From Myxococcus sp. RHSTA-1-4 (GTDB taxonomy: Bacteria; Myxococcota; Myxococcia; Myxococcales; Myxococcaceae): a DNA stretch of 64,000 nt. The stretch's first letter is position 1. Each line of letters starts with the position of its first letter. The DNA is taken from NCBI RefSeq assembly GCF_020037125.1, contig NZ_JAIQDG010000006.1:186001-250000 (forward strand), read 5' to 3'. Made by a program: the position numbers and the translations under genes. Below the pieces are notes generated by a model, which was given only the letters and a program-made list of their open reading frames with translations, made no database searches and was not told the DNA's origin. Shown piece by piece: positions 45,209 through 53,875 of the stretch.

Positions 45209-48200
45209 GGGGATTGCTCCTGATGGCCGCGCGCTTCACCGCCGGAGGCCGGGCCTGCATGGCGAGCCGCTGCCGCTGCCCCCGCTCGCTGCCCTGGCGC
45301 ACACCGCCGCCGACCGTGTCCGTCTGCTCCAGGTGACGGGCCAGCGAGGCCACCGTCGGGAAGTGGAACAGGTCCACCACCCGTACCGACAGCCCGTGTT
45401 CCTCGGTCAGCCGCTGGTGCACCTGCATCAGCAGCAGCGAGTGGCCACCCAGCTCGAAGAAGTTGTCGTCCACGCCCACGCGCGTCCGGTGGAGCATCTG
45501 GGCCCAGAGCGTGGCCAGCGTCCCCTCCAGCGCGGTCCGGGGCGCCGTGAAGGTGGCGGTGTCCTCCACCCGCTCCGCCTCCGGCGCGGGCAGCGCGGCC
45601 ACGTCCACCTTGCCGTTGGCCGTCAGCGGCAGCCGGGGCAGCACCACGAAGGCGGATGGGACGAAGGCCTCGGGGAAGCGCTCCGCGACGAAGGCCCGAA
45701 GCCCCGCGCCCGACACCTCCGCGCCTTCTCGCACGGCCACGTACGCGACCAGGCTCCGCTCGCCGGGAACGTCCTCACGGGCCACCACCACCTGCCCGGC
45801 CACGGCGGGGTGCCGTCCCAGGCAGTCCTCCACTTCCCCGGGCTCCACCCGGACGCCGCGAATCTTCACCTGCCGGTCCACGCGGCCGAGGAACTCCAGC
45901 TCCCCGTCATGCGTGTACCGGGCACGGTCCCCCGTGCGGTACAGGCGCCGCCCCGGCTCCAGGGAGAACGGGTCCGGCACGAAGCGCTCGGCGGTGAGGT
46001 CCGGCCGCTCCAGGTAGCCACGCACCACGCCCTCGCCCCCGGCGTAGACCTCGCCGGGCACGCCCCGGGGCACGGGCTGGAGCCGCGCGTCCAGCACGTG
46101 GACCCGGGCACCGGGAATGGGTGGGCCCAGGGCGGGTGGACGCGAGCCGACCCGGCAGGCACCGACGGTGGCGCAGACGGTGCCCTCGGTGGGGCCATAC
46201 GAGTTGAGGAGCGTGCGCCCCGGCGCCCACCGCGAGACGATGGCGGGCGTACACGCCTCGCCCGCGGAGGTGAGCGTCCGCAACTCCGGCAGCCCGTCGG
46301 CTGGCAGGTGCGAGAGCACCGCCGGTGGCAGCCAGGTCGTCGTGATGCGCTGCTCCCGCAGCACCGCCAGCAGCGGCAGTCCCGGGGCCAGCTCCTCGCG
46401 CGAGGCGAAGCACAGCGTGCCACCGCCCACCAGCGTGGAGAACACCTCCCAGAGCGCGCCGTCGAACGCGGCCGAGGCGAACTGCAGCACGCGCTGTCCG
46501 GGCGCCATGCCCAGCAGCGTGGACGCGGCGCGCGCCATGTTGGACAGGCCCTTGTGCAGCCCCAGCACCCCCTTGGGCTCCCCGGTGGAGCCGGAGGTGA
46601 AGAGGACGTAGGCCAGTCCCTCCGGGTGCGCGTCCCACGGCGGCGACGCACCTCCAGGCTCCCGCGAGGCCGCCTCTTCCAGCTCATCGAGGGCGAAGGC
46701 CGGCAATGGGGCTCCGGGGGCTGAATCCAACAGGCCGTCATCCGTGAGCAGCAGCCCCGTCCGGGACAGGGCCAGCACGCGCTCCAACCGCTGCCTCGGG
46801 TGCGCGGGCTCCAGGGGAACGAAGGCGCCCCCCGCTTTCAGCACCGCGAGCTGCGCCACCAGCATGTCGGGGCCCCGCTCCATCCACAGCGCCACCCGCG
46901 CCTCGCGCCCCACGCCCAGCGCGCGCAGGCGGGTGGCCAGCGCGGACGAGCGGCGGCGCAGCGCTCCATACGTGAGGACGTCCGTCCCGCGGCATGCGGC
47001 CACGGCGTCGGGCTCGCGCTCCGCCCACGCGTCGATGAGACGGAACACGGGGGTGAAGGGCGCAGCCACCTCCGCCCCCGTTCCCAGCGCCAGCAGCGCG
47101 CGGCGCTCGGACTCGGACACCAGGGGCAGCGCCTCCAGCGGGGCGTCCGGGTGCGCGAGCACGCCCTCCAGCAGCGCCTCGAGGTGCCCGGCCATCCGCG
47201 CCACCGTCTCCGCCTCGAAGAGGCTCGTGCGGTACCGGAGCACGCAGGCCAGGCCTCCGGACATCTGGCACACCATGAGCGACAAGTCGTCCACGCCGGA
47301 CTGCTGCGGGATGCTGTAGGGCTCCGCAGGCAGGCCGCCGAAGTCGAGCGGCCCGTCCGGCGCGAAGGGGAAGCAGAGGCGCAGCGCCCCCGGCTGCTGC
47401 GGAACGAACGACACCTGGAAGAGCGGCGCGCGCGACGGGTCCCTTCGGGGACTCAGCCGCTCCACGAGCCACGGAAAGGGCTGGTGCTGGTGAGCGAGCG
47501 CCTCGGACATCGTCCTCCGCGCCTGGGCCAGCAGCTCGCGGAAAGGCAGGTCCGCCCGGAGGCGCGCGCGCAGGGGGACCAGGTTGACGAAGTGCCCCAC
47601 CGTCCGTGCGAAGCCGGGAGCCCGGCCCGCCGTGGGCGTTCCCACCACGAAGTCCTCCTGGCCGGTGTAGCGGAACAGCAGGGCCTGGAAGGCCGCCAGC
47701 ACCACCGTCTGCAGCACGGTGCGCTCGCCCCGGGCCAGCACCTTCAGCCGCGACACCAACTCCGGCGGAAGGAAGAAGGCGTGCGCCGCACCCTCGAAGT
47801 CCCGCGCGGCGGGCCGCGGCCGGTCCAGCGGCAGTTCCAGCGCGGGTGGCGCGCCGTCAAGCTGCTGGGACCAGTACCGCCAGAGCCGCTCCTGCTCCGG
47901 CCCGGACAGCAGCGCCTCCTGCTGGCGGAGGGCCTCCACGTACGAAGGAGCATTGGCCGGGGGCAGCGCCCTCCCCTCACGGATGGCGGAGTAGAGCCGG
48001 GGCAGTTCATCGTAGAGGAAGATGAGCGAGGCACCATCCACCGCCACGTGGTGGAAGGTGAGCAGCAGGACATGCTCCCGCTCGGAGCGGCTGAACAGCG
48101 CACCCCGGCAGAGCGGGCCACGCTCCAAATCGAATGGCCGCTCATGCGCGCCGCGGACCTCCGCCAGCAGCGCGTCATCGGACGCGAGGCCCACCTCCGT

Positions 48201-48488
48201 GCGGACCAGCGGACACGGGAGCGTCGCGGCCTCGCGCTGCCGCAGGCCCTCCGGCGTGAGCACGTACGTGGTGCGCAGCATGGGATGGCGGTCCACCATC
48301 GCCTGGAGCGCACGCGCCAGGGCTTCGAGGTCTGGCGCCTCGCGGAGGCGCAGGGCGAACGAGAGGTGGTACGAGCTGATGCCCGGGTGGGTCACCTGGT
48401 CGAACCACAGCGCGCGCTGACCGGGCGAAACGGGATGCAGCATCACGTCCCGCCCATGTTCCGGCGGGGGGAAGGCCACAGAAGTCAT
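45201..48488 (-). CDS. Nonribosomal peptide synthetase, C-A-T
   Basis: A 1095-aa single-module NRPS. The condensation domain (about 15-440) has an intact HHVAVDG at 146-152. The adenylation domain (about 470-960) has LFTSGSTGEPKGV, NSYGPTE, YRTGD and the catalytic Lys of LPLTANGKVD. The carrier domain has Ser1017 in GGHSLL. Aligning by eye to GrsA gives pocket residues D,G,W,W,T,A,S,V,C,K, which match no code I know; the D-x-W...A...VCK frame is nearest to aromatic-type pockets. The C domain is N-terminal with no upstream module, so it may be a starter C acylating the amino acid. No epimerase or methyltransferase is present. No clear ribosome binding site is seen at 48488; an ATG at 48443 is an alternative start. 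Confidence 0.92.
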   Translation of the reverse strand: MTSVAFPPPEHGRDVMLHPVSPGQRALWFDQVTHPGISSYHLSFALRLREAPDLEALARALQAMVDRHPMLRTTYVLTPEGLRQREAATLPCPLVRTEVGLASDDALLAEVRGAHERPFDLERGPLCRGALFSRSEREHVLLLTFHHVAVDGASLIFLYDELPRLYSAIREGRALPPANAPSYVEALRQQEALLSGPEQERLWRYWSQQLDGAPPALELPLDRPRPAARDFEGAAHAFFLPPELVSRLKVLARGERTVLQTVVLAAFQALLFRYTGQEDFVVGTPTAGRAPGFARTVGHFVNLVPLRARLRADLPFRELLAQARRTMSEALAHQHQPFPWLVERLSPRRDPSRAPLFQVSFVPQQPGALRLCFPFAPDGPLDFGGLPAEPYSIPQQSGVDDLSLMVCQMSGGLACVLRYRTSLFEAETVARMAGHLEALLEGVLAHPDAPLEALPLVSESERRALLALGTGAEVAAPFTPVFRLIDAWAEREPDAVAACRGTDVLTYGALRRRSSALATRLRALGVGREARVALWMERGPDMLVAQLAVLKAGGAFVPLEPAHPRQRLERVLALSRTGLLLTDDGLLDSAPGAPLPAFALDELEEAASREPGGASPPWDAHPEGLAYVLFTSGSTGEPKGVLGLHKGLSNMARAASTLLGMAPGQRVLQFASAAFDGALWEVFSTLVGGGTLCFASREELAPGLPLLAVLREQRITTTWLPPAVLSHLPADGLPELRTLTSAGEACTPAIVSRWAPGRTLLNSYGPTEGTVCATVGACRVGSRPPALGPPIPGARVHVLDARLQPVPRGVPGEVYAGGEGVVRGYLERPDLTAERFVPDPFSLEPGRRLYRTGDRARYTHDGELEFLGRVDRQVKIRGVRVEPGEVEDCLGRHPAVAGQVVVAREDVPGERSLVAYVAVREGAEVSGAGLRAFVAERFPEAFVPSAFVVLPRLPLTANGKVDVAALPAPEAERVEDTATFTAPRTALEGTLATLWAQMLHRTRVGVDDNFFELGGHSLLLMQVHQRLTEEHGLSVRVVDLFHFPTVASLARHLEQTDTVGGGVRQGSERGQRQRLAMQARPPAVKRAAIRSNPHE

Positions 48489-48619
48489 GGATGAGTCTCG
48501 AGCAGTGGTGGGTTTCCGGCCTGCTCTGCATACGGGGCCGCTTTCGATTCCTGGCTGTGTCCGCCCACTCCCGGCGCGCGAGCCGCGGCGCGCGCGGACG
48601 CCGTGGGGAGGCCCCCGGA
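48489..48619. other. Divergent spacer between the NRPS gene and the cysK leader
   Basis: 131 bp with no ORF of its own. It must carry the promoter for the minus-strand NRPS/PKS operon, but I could not find a convincing -35/-10 pair on the minus strand. Confidence 0.4.
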
Positions 48620-48649
48620 TTGACGGCCGCCGGCCCTGGCGGCCATAGT
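48620..48649 (+). promoter_or_regulatory. Promoter of the cysteine-rich leader ORF and cysK
   Basis: TTGACG (48620-48625), 18-bp spacer, CATAGT (48644-48649). Transcription would begin around 48656-48659, at or within three bases of the leader ATG at 48659, predicting a leaderless or nearly leaderless mRNA. This agrees with the lack of a Shine-Dalgarno sequence in front of that ATG. Confidence 0.45.
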
Positions 48650-48658
48650 CCCGGGTGA

Positions 48659-48760
48659 ATGTCTCTCCCGCTCACCACGACTGGCGCTCAGTGCTGCTGC
48701 TGCTGCCGCGTGGCGTGTGCCTGCTGTCTGGCGGGCCCCGAGCACTGGGAGAGCGCGTAG
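48659..48760 (+). CDS. Cysteine-rich leader peptide (33 aa) upstream of cysK
   Basis: The ATG at 48659 follows directly after an in-frame TGA and opens a 33-codon frame ending TAG at 48758. Eight of the 33 codons are cysteine: five TGC in a row (48692-48706), then TGT (48716-48718) and the pair TGC-TGT (48722-48727). Such a run is otherwise costly, so I infer that translation rather than the peptide is functional. The ORF lies 111 bp upstream of cysteine synthase, with a terminator-like hairpin between. This is the layout of ribosome-mediated attenuation, as for trp and his leaders. Cysteine-rich leader ORFs are known in mycobacteria; I know of no description in myxobacteria. Confidence 0.7.
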   Translation: MSLPLTTTGAQCCCCCRVACACCLAGPEHWESA

Positions 48761-48792
48761 AGCGTCCCTGAAATCTCTCCCGTGTCGCTCGC

Positions 48793-48833
48793 GCGGCCCG
48801 CCCTCCAACGAGGTGCCGGGCCGCTTCCATTTT
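48793..48833 (+). terminator. Attenuator hairpin before cysK
   Basis: Stem GCGGCCCG (48793-48800) / CGGGCCGC (48817-48824), with a second inner stem CCTC (48802-48805) / GAGG (48810-48813), followed by TTCCATTTT (48825-48833). Its 5' arm can instead pair with GGCGGGCC (48730-48737), just after the last Cys codons: GGCCCGCC at 48795-48802 is the exact complement over 8 bp. In turn, CCCGCT (48667-48672) before the Cys run can pair with GGCGGG (48730-48735), giving a protector/antiterminator/terminator set. Confidence 0.6.
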
Positions 48834-48871
48834 CACGTGCCGTCGTTCCCAACCACCCGGAGGCAGACCCC

Positions 48872-49786
48872 ATGAAGGCAGCCAACATCCTGCAGACCAT
48901 CGGCAACACCCCGCATGTGCGGCTCAACCGCCTGTTCCCCTCGCGCGTGGAGGTCTGGGCGAAGCTGGAGCGCGCCAACCCGGGCGGCAGCATCAAGGAC
49001 CGCATCGCCCTGTCGATGATTGAGGACGCCGAGGCCCGCGGCGTGCTCACCAAGGACAGCGTCATCATCGAGCCGACCTCGGGCAACACGGGCATCGGCC
49101 TGGCCATGGTGGCGGCGGTGAAGGGCTACCCGCTCACCCTCGTCATGCCCGAGTCGATGAGCATCGAGCGCCGCCGCCTCATGGCCGCCTACGGCGCGAA
49201 GCTGGAGCTCACCCCGCGCGCGCAGGGCATGAAGGGCGCCATCGCCCGGGCGCAGGAACTGGTGGCGCAGACGCCCCACGCGTGGATGCCGCAGCAGTTC
49301 GAGAACGCCGCCAACGTGGAGGTCCACAAGCGCACCACCGCGAAGGAAATCCTCCAGGACTTCCCCGAGGGCATCGACTACCTGATTACCGGCGTGGGCA
49401 CCGGAGGCCACATCACCGGCGTGGCCGAGGTGCTCAAGGACCGCTTCCCCCGCCTGAAGGTGTTCGCGGTGGAGCCGGTGAAGTCCCCCGTGCTCAGCGG
49501 CGGCCAGCCGGGCCCGCACCCCATCCAGGGCATCGGCGCGGGCTTCATCCCGAAGGTGCTTCGCACCGAATTGCTCGACGGCATCATCCCGATTCCCGAG
49601 GAGGAGGCCTTCGACTTCGCGCGCCGGGCCGCGAAGGAGGAGGGCATCTTCCTCGGCATCTCCTCGGGCGCGTCGCTCGCGGCCGTGCAGCGCAAGCTGG
49701 CGGAGATTCCGGACGGCAGCCGCGTGCTGACGTTCAACTACGACACCGGCGAGCGCTACCTCTCCATCGAAGCGCTGTTCGTCTGA
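48872..49786 (+). CDS. cysK: Cysteine synthase (O-acetylserine sulfhydrylase)
   Basis: A 304-aa PLP enzyme of fold type II. It has the Schiff-base Lys42 in PGGSIKDR, the substrate loop TSGNTGIGL, the phosphate-binding GTGGHITG loop and the C-terminal SSGAS motif. It makes cysteine from O-acetylserine and sulfide. Length and motifs fit CysK/CysM; which of the two cannot be fixed from sequence alone. The ATG at 48872 follows CGGAGGC. It stands alone, behind a candidate cysteine-responsive attenuator, and is followed by a hairpin. Confidence 0.92.
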   Translation: MKAANILQTIGNTPHVRLNRLFPSRVEVWAKLERANPGGSIKDRIALSMIEDAEARGVLTKDSVIIEPTSGNTGIGLAMVAAVKGYPLTLVMPESMSIERRRLMAAYGAKLELTPRAQGMKGAIARAQELVAQTPHAWMPQQFENAANVEVHKRTTAKEILQDFPEGIDYLITGVGTGGHITGVAEVLKDRFPRLKVFAVEPVKSPVLSGGQPGPHPIQGIGAGFIPKVLRTELLDGIIPIPEEEAFDFARRAAKEEGIFLGISSGASLAAVQRKLAEIPDGSRVLTFNYDTGERYLSIEALFV

Positions 49787-49807
49787 CAGCTGACATTGAC
49801 GCCCTGC

Positions 49808-49832
49808 GTGCCCGGGGGCACCTCCCGGGCGC
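49808..49832 (+). terminator. Hairpin after cysK
   Basis: GTGCCCGGG (49808-49816) / CCCGGGCGC (49824-49832), 9 bp with one G-T pair, 7-nt loop, 21 bases after the cysK stop. No T-run follows. The next 145 bp up to 49978 are unusually A+T-rich for this genome and probably hold the promoter of the M36 peptidase gene, but no clear hexamers could be picked. Confidence 0.4.
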
Positions 49833-49978
49833 GGCAGCCACGGGGCGAAACAATTACCCTCAGACGGAAATTCGAGACAAACAGGACATATTGGCTTTTC
49901 ACTAGAGGTATGTCTTCCTTCGCCGCCAGTCGCTCCCCGTCGTGGGGGGCGGCCCACCCCGCAGCGCAGGAGCACGAC

Positions 49979-52060
49979 ATGTCCTCAGGTTTCTACGGAA
50001 GGCGTCTGTTTCAGGCGGTGTTCGTGATGGGGGCCCTCACGGGTCCGGCGGCACTGGCCGCGGCGGAGGAGGCCGGCGAGGCGCGCAACTTCGACGCCCG
50101 TGACGCGTACAACGCGCAGGCCCGCTTTGGCTTCTCCCTGGCGCAGCAGTCCTCCATCGCGGCGCTGCGCCAGAGCGTCCCGGAGCTGCTGGTGGAGACC
50201 GACGAGTCGCGCGGCGTGGTGCGCTCGCTCACCAACCCCGTGGGCGCGCTCACCGGGCCGAGCAGCGGCGATGCGCTGGCCATCGGCCTGGACTTCGTCC
50301 AGAAGCACCGCGAGGCGTTCGGGCTGGAGCTGAGCGACCTGGCCAACCTGGAGGTGACGGACCGCGTCTACTCGAGGGAGACCGGATTCACCAACCTGTA
50401 CCTGCGCCAGACGCACAAGGGCCTGCCGCTCTACAACGCGCAACTCCAGATCAACGTAGACGGGGAAGGCCGCGTGCTCGGCGTGCACAGCGACTTCCTG
50501 CCCTCGGTGGACACGGCCCTCGCGAGCGTGGAGCCGCGGCTGGGCGCGGGCGAGGCGGTGGCGAGCCTGGCGAAGCACCTGGGCGTGTCGCTGCGGCAGA
50601 CACCCCGGGCGCTGAACGCCGAGGCGGGCGCGCGGCAGCGCACGCGCGTGGACGTGGAGGGCCTGTCGAGCGAGCCCATCGACGCGGAGCTGGCGGTGCT
50701 GCCGGTGCGCCGCGGCGAGGCGCGCCTGGTGTGGCGCTTCCAGGTCCACACCCCGGACCAGCAGCACGACTATGACGTGACGGTGGACGCGCACACCGGC
50801 GAGGTGTGGACGCGCTTCGACTGGGTGGCCTCCGACTCCTACAAGGTCTACCCCGTCCCCGTGGAGAGCCCCAACCACACCTCCCCGCTGCCGCCCTCGG
50901 ACGGGCGCGTGACGGTGCTCAACCCCGCCAACTCGCTGGCCTCGCCCTACGGCTGGCATGACACCAACGGCGTGGCCGGGGCCGAGTACACCATCCCCCG
51001 CGGCAACAACGTCCACGCGTACGAGGACACCAACGCCGACGGCCTGCCGCCCGCGACGCAGCCGGCCTGCGGCGCCACGCTCAACTGCGTCTTCACCCTC
51101 AACCTCTCCGGCGCGCCGTCCACGTACATCTCCGCGGCCGTCACCAACCTGTTCTACTGGAACAACATCATCCACGACGTCACGTACCAGTACGGGTTCA
51201 CCGAGGCGGCCGGCAACTTCCAGGTGAACAACTACGGCCGTGGCGGCGTGGGCAACGACGACGTGCGCGCCGAGGCGCAGGACGGCGGCGGCACCAACAA
51301 CGCCAACTTCTCCACCCCGGCGGACGGCTCGCGCCCGCGCATGCAGATGTACATCTGGACGGCGCCCACCCCGGACAAGGACGGAGACCTGGACTCGGGC
51401 ATCATCACCCACGAGTACGGCCACGGCATCTCCAACCGCCTGGTGGGCGGCCCCAGCAACGTGTCCTGCCTCGCCAACCGGCAGCAGCCGGGCGAGGGCA
51501 TCAGCGACTTCTTCTCGCTCTGGTTCACCGCGCGGCCGACGGACACCGGCCCCATGGGCCGCGGCGTGGGCACGTACGCGCTGAACCAGCCCACCACCGG
51601 CGTGGGCATCCGCACCCAGCGCTACAGCACGGACCCGGCCGTCAACACGTGGACCTACGCCAGCATCAACGGCATGGCCGTGCCGCACGGCGTGGGCTCG
51701 GTGTTCGCCCAGGCGATGTGGGAGGCCTACTGGGCGCTCGTCAACGCGCACGGCTTCAGCAGCAACCTCTACGCGGCGACGGGCGGCGCGGGCAACCAGC
51801 GCTTCATGCAGTACTTCATCCAGGGCATGAAGAACACGCCGTGCAGCCCCACCTTCACCCAGGTGCGTGACGGCATCATCGCGGCCGCCACCTCCATCAA
51901 CGGCGGTGTGGACGTCTGCCGCCTGTGGACCGCGTTCGCCGCCTTCGGCCTCGGCACCAACGCCGTCTCCGGCGGCTCCGCCAGCACCACGCCGACCAAC
52001 GGCTTCGCGGTGCCGGCCTCCTGCGTGGCCCTCACCGGCGACGCCGAGCCCCGCCAGTAG
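49979..52060 (+). CDS. M36 (fungalysin-type) secreted metallopeptidase
   Basis: A 693-aa secreted zinc protease. It has a signal peptide (LFQAVFVMGALTGPAALAAAEE), an FTP-type propeptide (about 50-290, with LYLRQTHKGLPLYNAQLQINVD) and the M36 catalytic domain with HEYGH at 478-482 plus the downstream GEGISDFFSLWF Glu. The region LFYWNNIIHDVTYQYGFTEAAGNFQ is typical of fungalysin family members. It should be a broad-specificity extracellular endopeptidase matured by propeptide removal, plausibly exported by the type II system encoded in this window. The start at 49979 fits the signal peptide; in-frame ATGs further upstream are not needed. Confidence 0.9.
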   Translation: MSSGFYGRRLFQAVFVMGALTGPAALAAAEEAGEARNFDARDAYNAQARFGFSLAQQSSIAALRQSVPELLVETDESRGVVRSLTNPVGALTGPSSGDALAIGLDFVQKHREAFGLELSDLANLEVTDRVYSRETGFTNLYLRQTHKGLPLYNAQLQINVDGEGRVLGVHSDFLPSVDTALASVEPRLGAGEAVASLAKHLGVSLRQTPRALNAEAGARQRTRVDVEGLSSEPIDAELAVLPVRRGEARLVWRFQVHTPDQQHDYDVTVDAHTGEVWTRFDWVASDSYKVYPVPVESPNHTSPLPPSDGRVTVLNPANSLASPYGWHDTNGVAGAEYTIPRGNNVHAYEDTNADGLPPATQPACGATLNCVFTLNLSGAPSTYISAAVTNLFYWNNIIHDVTYQYGFTEAAGNFQVNNYGRGGVGNDDVRAEAQDGGGTNNANFSTPADGSRPRMQMYIWTAPTPDKDGDLDSGIITHEYGHGISNRLVGGPSNVSCLANRQQPGEGISDFFSLWFTARPTDTGPMGRGVGTYALNQPTTGVGIRTQRYSTDPAVNTWTYASINGMAVPHGVGSVFAQAMWEAYWALVNAHGFSSNLYAATGGAGNQRFMQYFIQGMKNTPCSPTFTQVRDGIIAAATSINGGVDVCRLWTAFAAFGLGTNAVSGGSASTTPTNGFAVPASCVALTGDAEPRQ

Positions 52061-52092
52061 CCTGACGGCGCCCCGGCGCCGAGACGACATGG

Positions 52093-52138
52093 GAGGGCCG
52101 GGTGGCGTCAATGGGAGCCGCCCGGCCCTCTTCTACTT
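52093..52138 (+). terminator. Terminator after the M36 peptidase gene
   Basis: A 14-bp stem with one G-T pair, GAGGGCCGGGTGGC (52093-52106) / GCCGCCCGGCCCTC (52117-52130), 10-nt loop, followed by TTCTACTT. It lies between convergent genes and may also stop the minus-strand transcript. Confidence 0.7.
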
Positions 52139-52789
52139 CCGCGGCCGCATCCGGAACGCCACGAACGAGGCCACGTCGTTGAAGGCGAAGTACGGATTCT
52201 TCTTCCGGACCTCGGCCATGGACGTCACCGGCACGTCCGCGTAGTCATGCCCCGGCCACAGCTTCGCGGTGTCCGGCACCTTCAGCAGCACCTGGGACAG
52301 CGAGCGGTACATGTCCTCCGGGTTGCCGCCGTTCATGTCGCACCGGCCGCAGCCGTTGATGAACACCGTGTCCCCGGACACCAGCGCGTCGCCCGCCAGC
52401 AGGCAGTGGGAGCCCGGCGTGTGCCCCGGCGTGTGCAGCGCCTGGAACGACGCCTGCCCCACCTTCACCGCGTCCCCCGGCCCCACCGGGCGCAGCGCGC
52501 CACCCAGGTCGCGCAGCTCCGCGGAGAACTGGACCTCCTCGCGCTGCGCGTACACGGGGATGTCGTGGCGCGACAGCAACTCCGGCAGCCCGTTGATGTG
52601 GTCGAAGTGGCAGTGCGACACGAAGGCCCCCACCAGCCGCTTCCCCTCCGCCTTCACCGTCCGCTCGATGGCGTCCACGTCCCACGCCGGGTCCACCACC
52701 AGCACCTCGTCCGAGTACGCCGGGCCCACCAGGTAGACGAAGTTGTCCATGGGCCCGAGCTTGAGCTGCCGCACGTACGGATTGAGCAT
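52133..52789 (-). CDS. MBL-fold metallohydrolase (glyoxalase II / persulfide dioxygenase-like)
   Basis: A 218-aa metallo-beta-lactamase-fold protein. It has the metal motif HCHFDH, the second His in HTPGHTPGSH, the bridging Asp of SGDTVFINGCGRCD, and the terminal WPGHDY His. The sequence around GCGRCD and the overall length match the glyoxalase II / ETHE1-type persulfide dioxygenase subgroup; the choice between thioester hydrolase and sulfur dioxygenase cannot be made here. It is cytoplasmic. The start at 52789 follows AGGAGGAG; the longer open frame is rejected. It is divergent from the secreted-protein gene at 52902. Confidence 0.85.
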   Translation of the reverse strand: MLNPYVRQLKLGPMDNFVYLVGPAYSDEVLVVDPAWDVDAIERTVKAEGKRLVGAFVSHCHFDHINGLPELLSRHDIPVYAQREEVQFSAELRDLGGALRPVGPGDAVKVGQASFQALHTPGHTPGSHCLLAGDALVSGDTVFINGCGRCDMNGGNPEDMYRSLSQVLLKVPDTAKLWPGHDYADVPVTSMAEVRKKNPYFAFNDVASFVAFRMRPRK

Positions 52790-52901
52790 CCGCCGACTCC
52801 TCCTGTGACTGTCTGTCCCACCCACTCTAACGGCGGGACTTGAAGCCGCGGGCCCCTTCCCACTTGAATACGCCCGCCCCGGCCCCGAGGAGGTCCGCAC
52901 C

Positions 52902-53600
52902 GTGAAGCGCCCGCTGCCGCTGCTCGTCTGCACCCTGCTCGCCGGCACCAGCTTCGCCGCGAAGGAGAAGCCCACCTTCCGCTACACCGCCCCGCCGGAC
53001 GGAGAGCGTCCCGTCATCGTCGACGCCACCATCGGCCCCCAGGGGAGCGACTTCGCCATGCGCCTGCGCTTCGACCGGGAGCCCTGGGGAGAGGCCTGCA
53101 AGAGCCGCTGCGCCAACGCCACCCTCCTGCTCGACACCGACGCCAGCAAGCAGACGGGCCTTCGCCTGCCCCATGACGCGGCGGCCAACGGGGCCGACCT
53201 GGCCATCATCATCCAGGGCGTCCGCGAGTACGCCGAGGAGGAGGGCGCGCCCTCGAAGGCCTCGCTGCGCGTGAAGGTGCGCCAGCTCGGCGGCGACGCG
53301 CGCTCCGTGGACGAAGGCGAGCTGCTCGCCGAGCTCAACCACCGGCAGGACACCGAGCGGCTCCAGGTGGACGAGAAGACCGTGTACCTCCTCGTGGACG
53401 CCACCAGCGCCACCCTCCCCTCCGCACGCAAGGTGCGTGTCATCTATCACCCGCCGGGCGCCAAGGCCGTCGAGGCCACCATCCCCGGGATGATTGGCGG
53501 CACCGGCGGCAGGGGCGTCCGCCTCTTCAAGGGCGGCAACTGGGGCCGCGCCCGTGATGCCGACCCCGGCAAGGCCCGCCCCGCCGGCGACAACGGGTAG
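52902..53600 (+). CDS. Secreted protein of unknown function
   Basis: A 232-aa protein starting with GTG at 52902 behind GAGGAGG. Signal peptide (LLVCTLLAGTSFAAKE) cleaved near residue 19. The mature part is beta-rich (VIVDATIGPQGSDFAMRLRFDREPWGEACKS) with two Cys close together (KSRCANATLLLDTD) and a C-terminal Gly/Arg-rich tail. The LLLDTDASKQTG segment resembles acidic ligand-binding loops, but no family is recognised. The function is not known. Confidence 0.7.
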   Translation: MKRPLPLLVCTLLAGTSFAAKEKPTFRYTAPPDGERPVIVDATIGPQGSDFAMRLRFDREPWGEACKSRCANATLLLDTDASKQTGLRLPHDAAANGADLAIIIQGVREYAEEEGAPSKASLRVKVRQLGGDARSVDEGELLAELNHRQDTERLQVDEKTVYLLVDATSATLPSARKVRVIYHPPGAKAVEATIPGMIGGTGGRGVRLFKGGNWGRARDADPGKARPAGDNG

Positions 53601-53875
53601 TCCGCTCCCACCCACACCCACCGTCCCGTCTCCACGGCGGCCACCCAGGCCCACAACCTCGGAATTTCGCGGGGTTGGCAGGGTGTTCATCTGGGGCGCA
53701 GAACTGGACGGACGTATAGGTGAGAGTCCGCTGAGAGTGCGCAACCCCCCGAATTCGTTCCCAATGTCAGGGGGCCATGGTAGTCCCGCCGCCCTGTTAC
53801 ATCCCCCGGACCCGGAAGTGAGGAGTGCGCGGGCCGCGCGCCGCGTTCGGGTACGAGGCGTTCTCACCTGGATTG
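53601..53875. other. Intergenic region upstream of parC
   Basis: 275 bp without a credible gene. A TATAGG (53715-53720) within a moderately A+T-richer stretch is a possible -10, but no -35 partner at normal spacing was found. It probably contains the parC-parE promoter. Confidence 0.3.

Noticed and set aside
48489..48871. cysK read as part of the NRPS/PKS cluster supplying cysteine as a building block
   Set aside because: The A-domain pocket does not resemble a cysteine code, no cyclisation domain is present, and cysK is divergently transcribed behind its own leader.
49797..49830. TTGACG followed by GC-rich sequence as a promoter for the M36 gene
   Set aside because: It overlaps the hairpin following cysK and has no -10 at usable distance.
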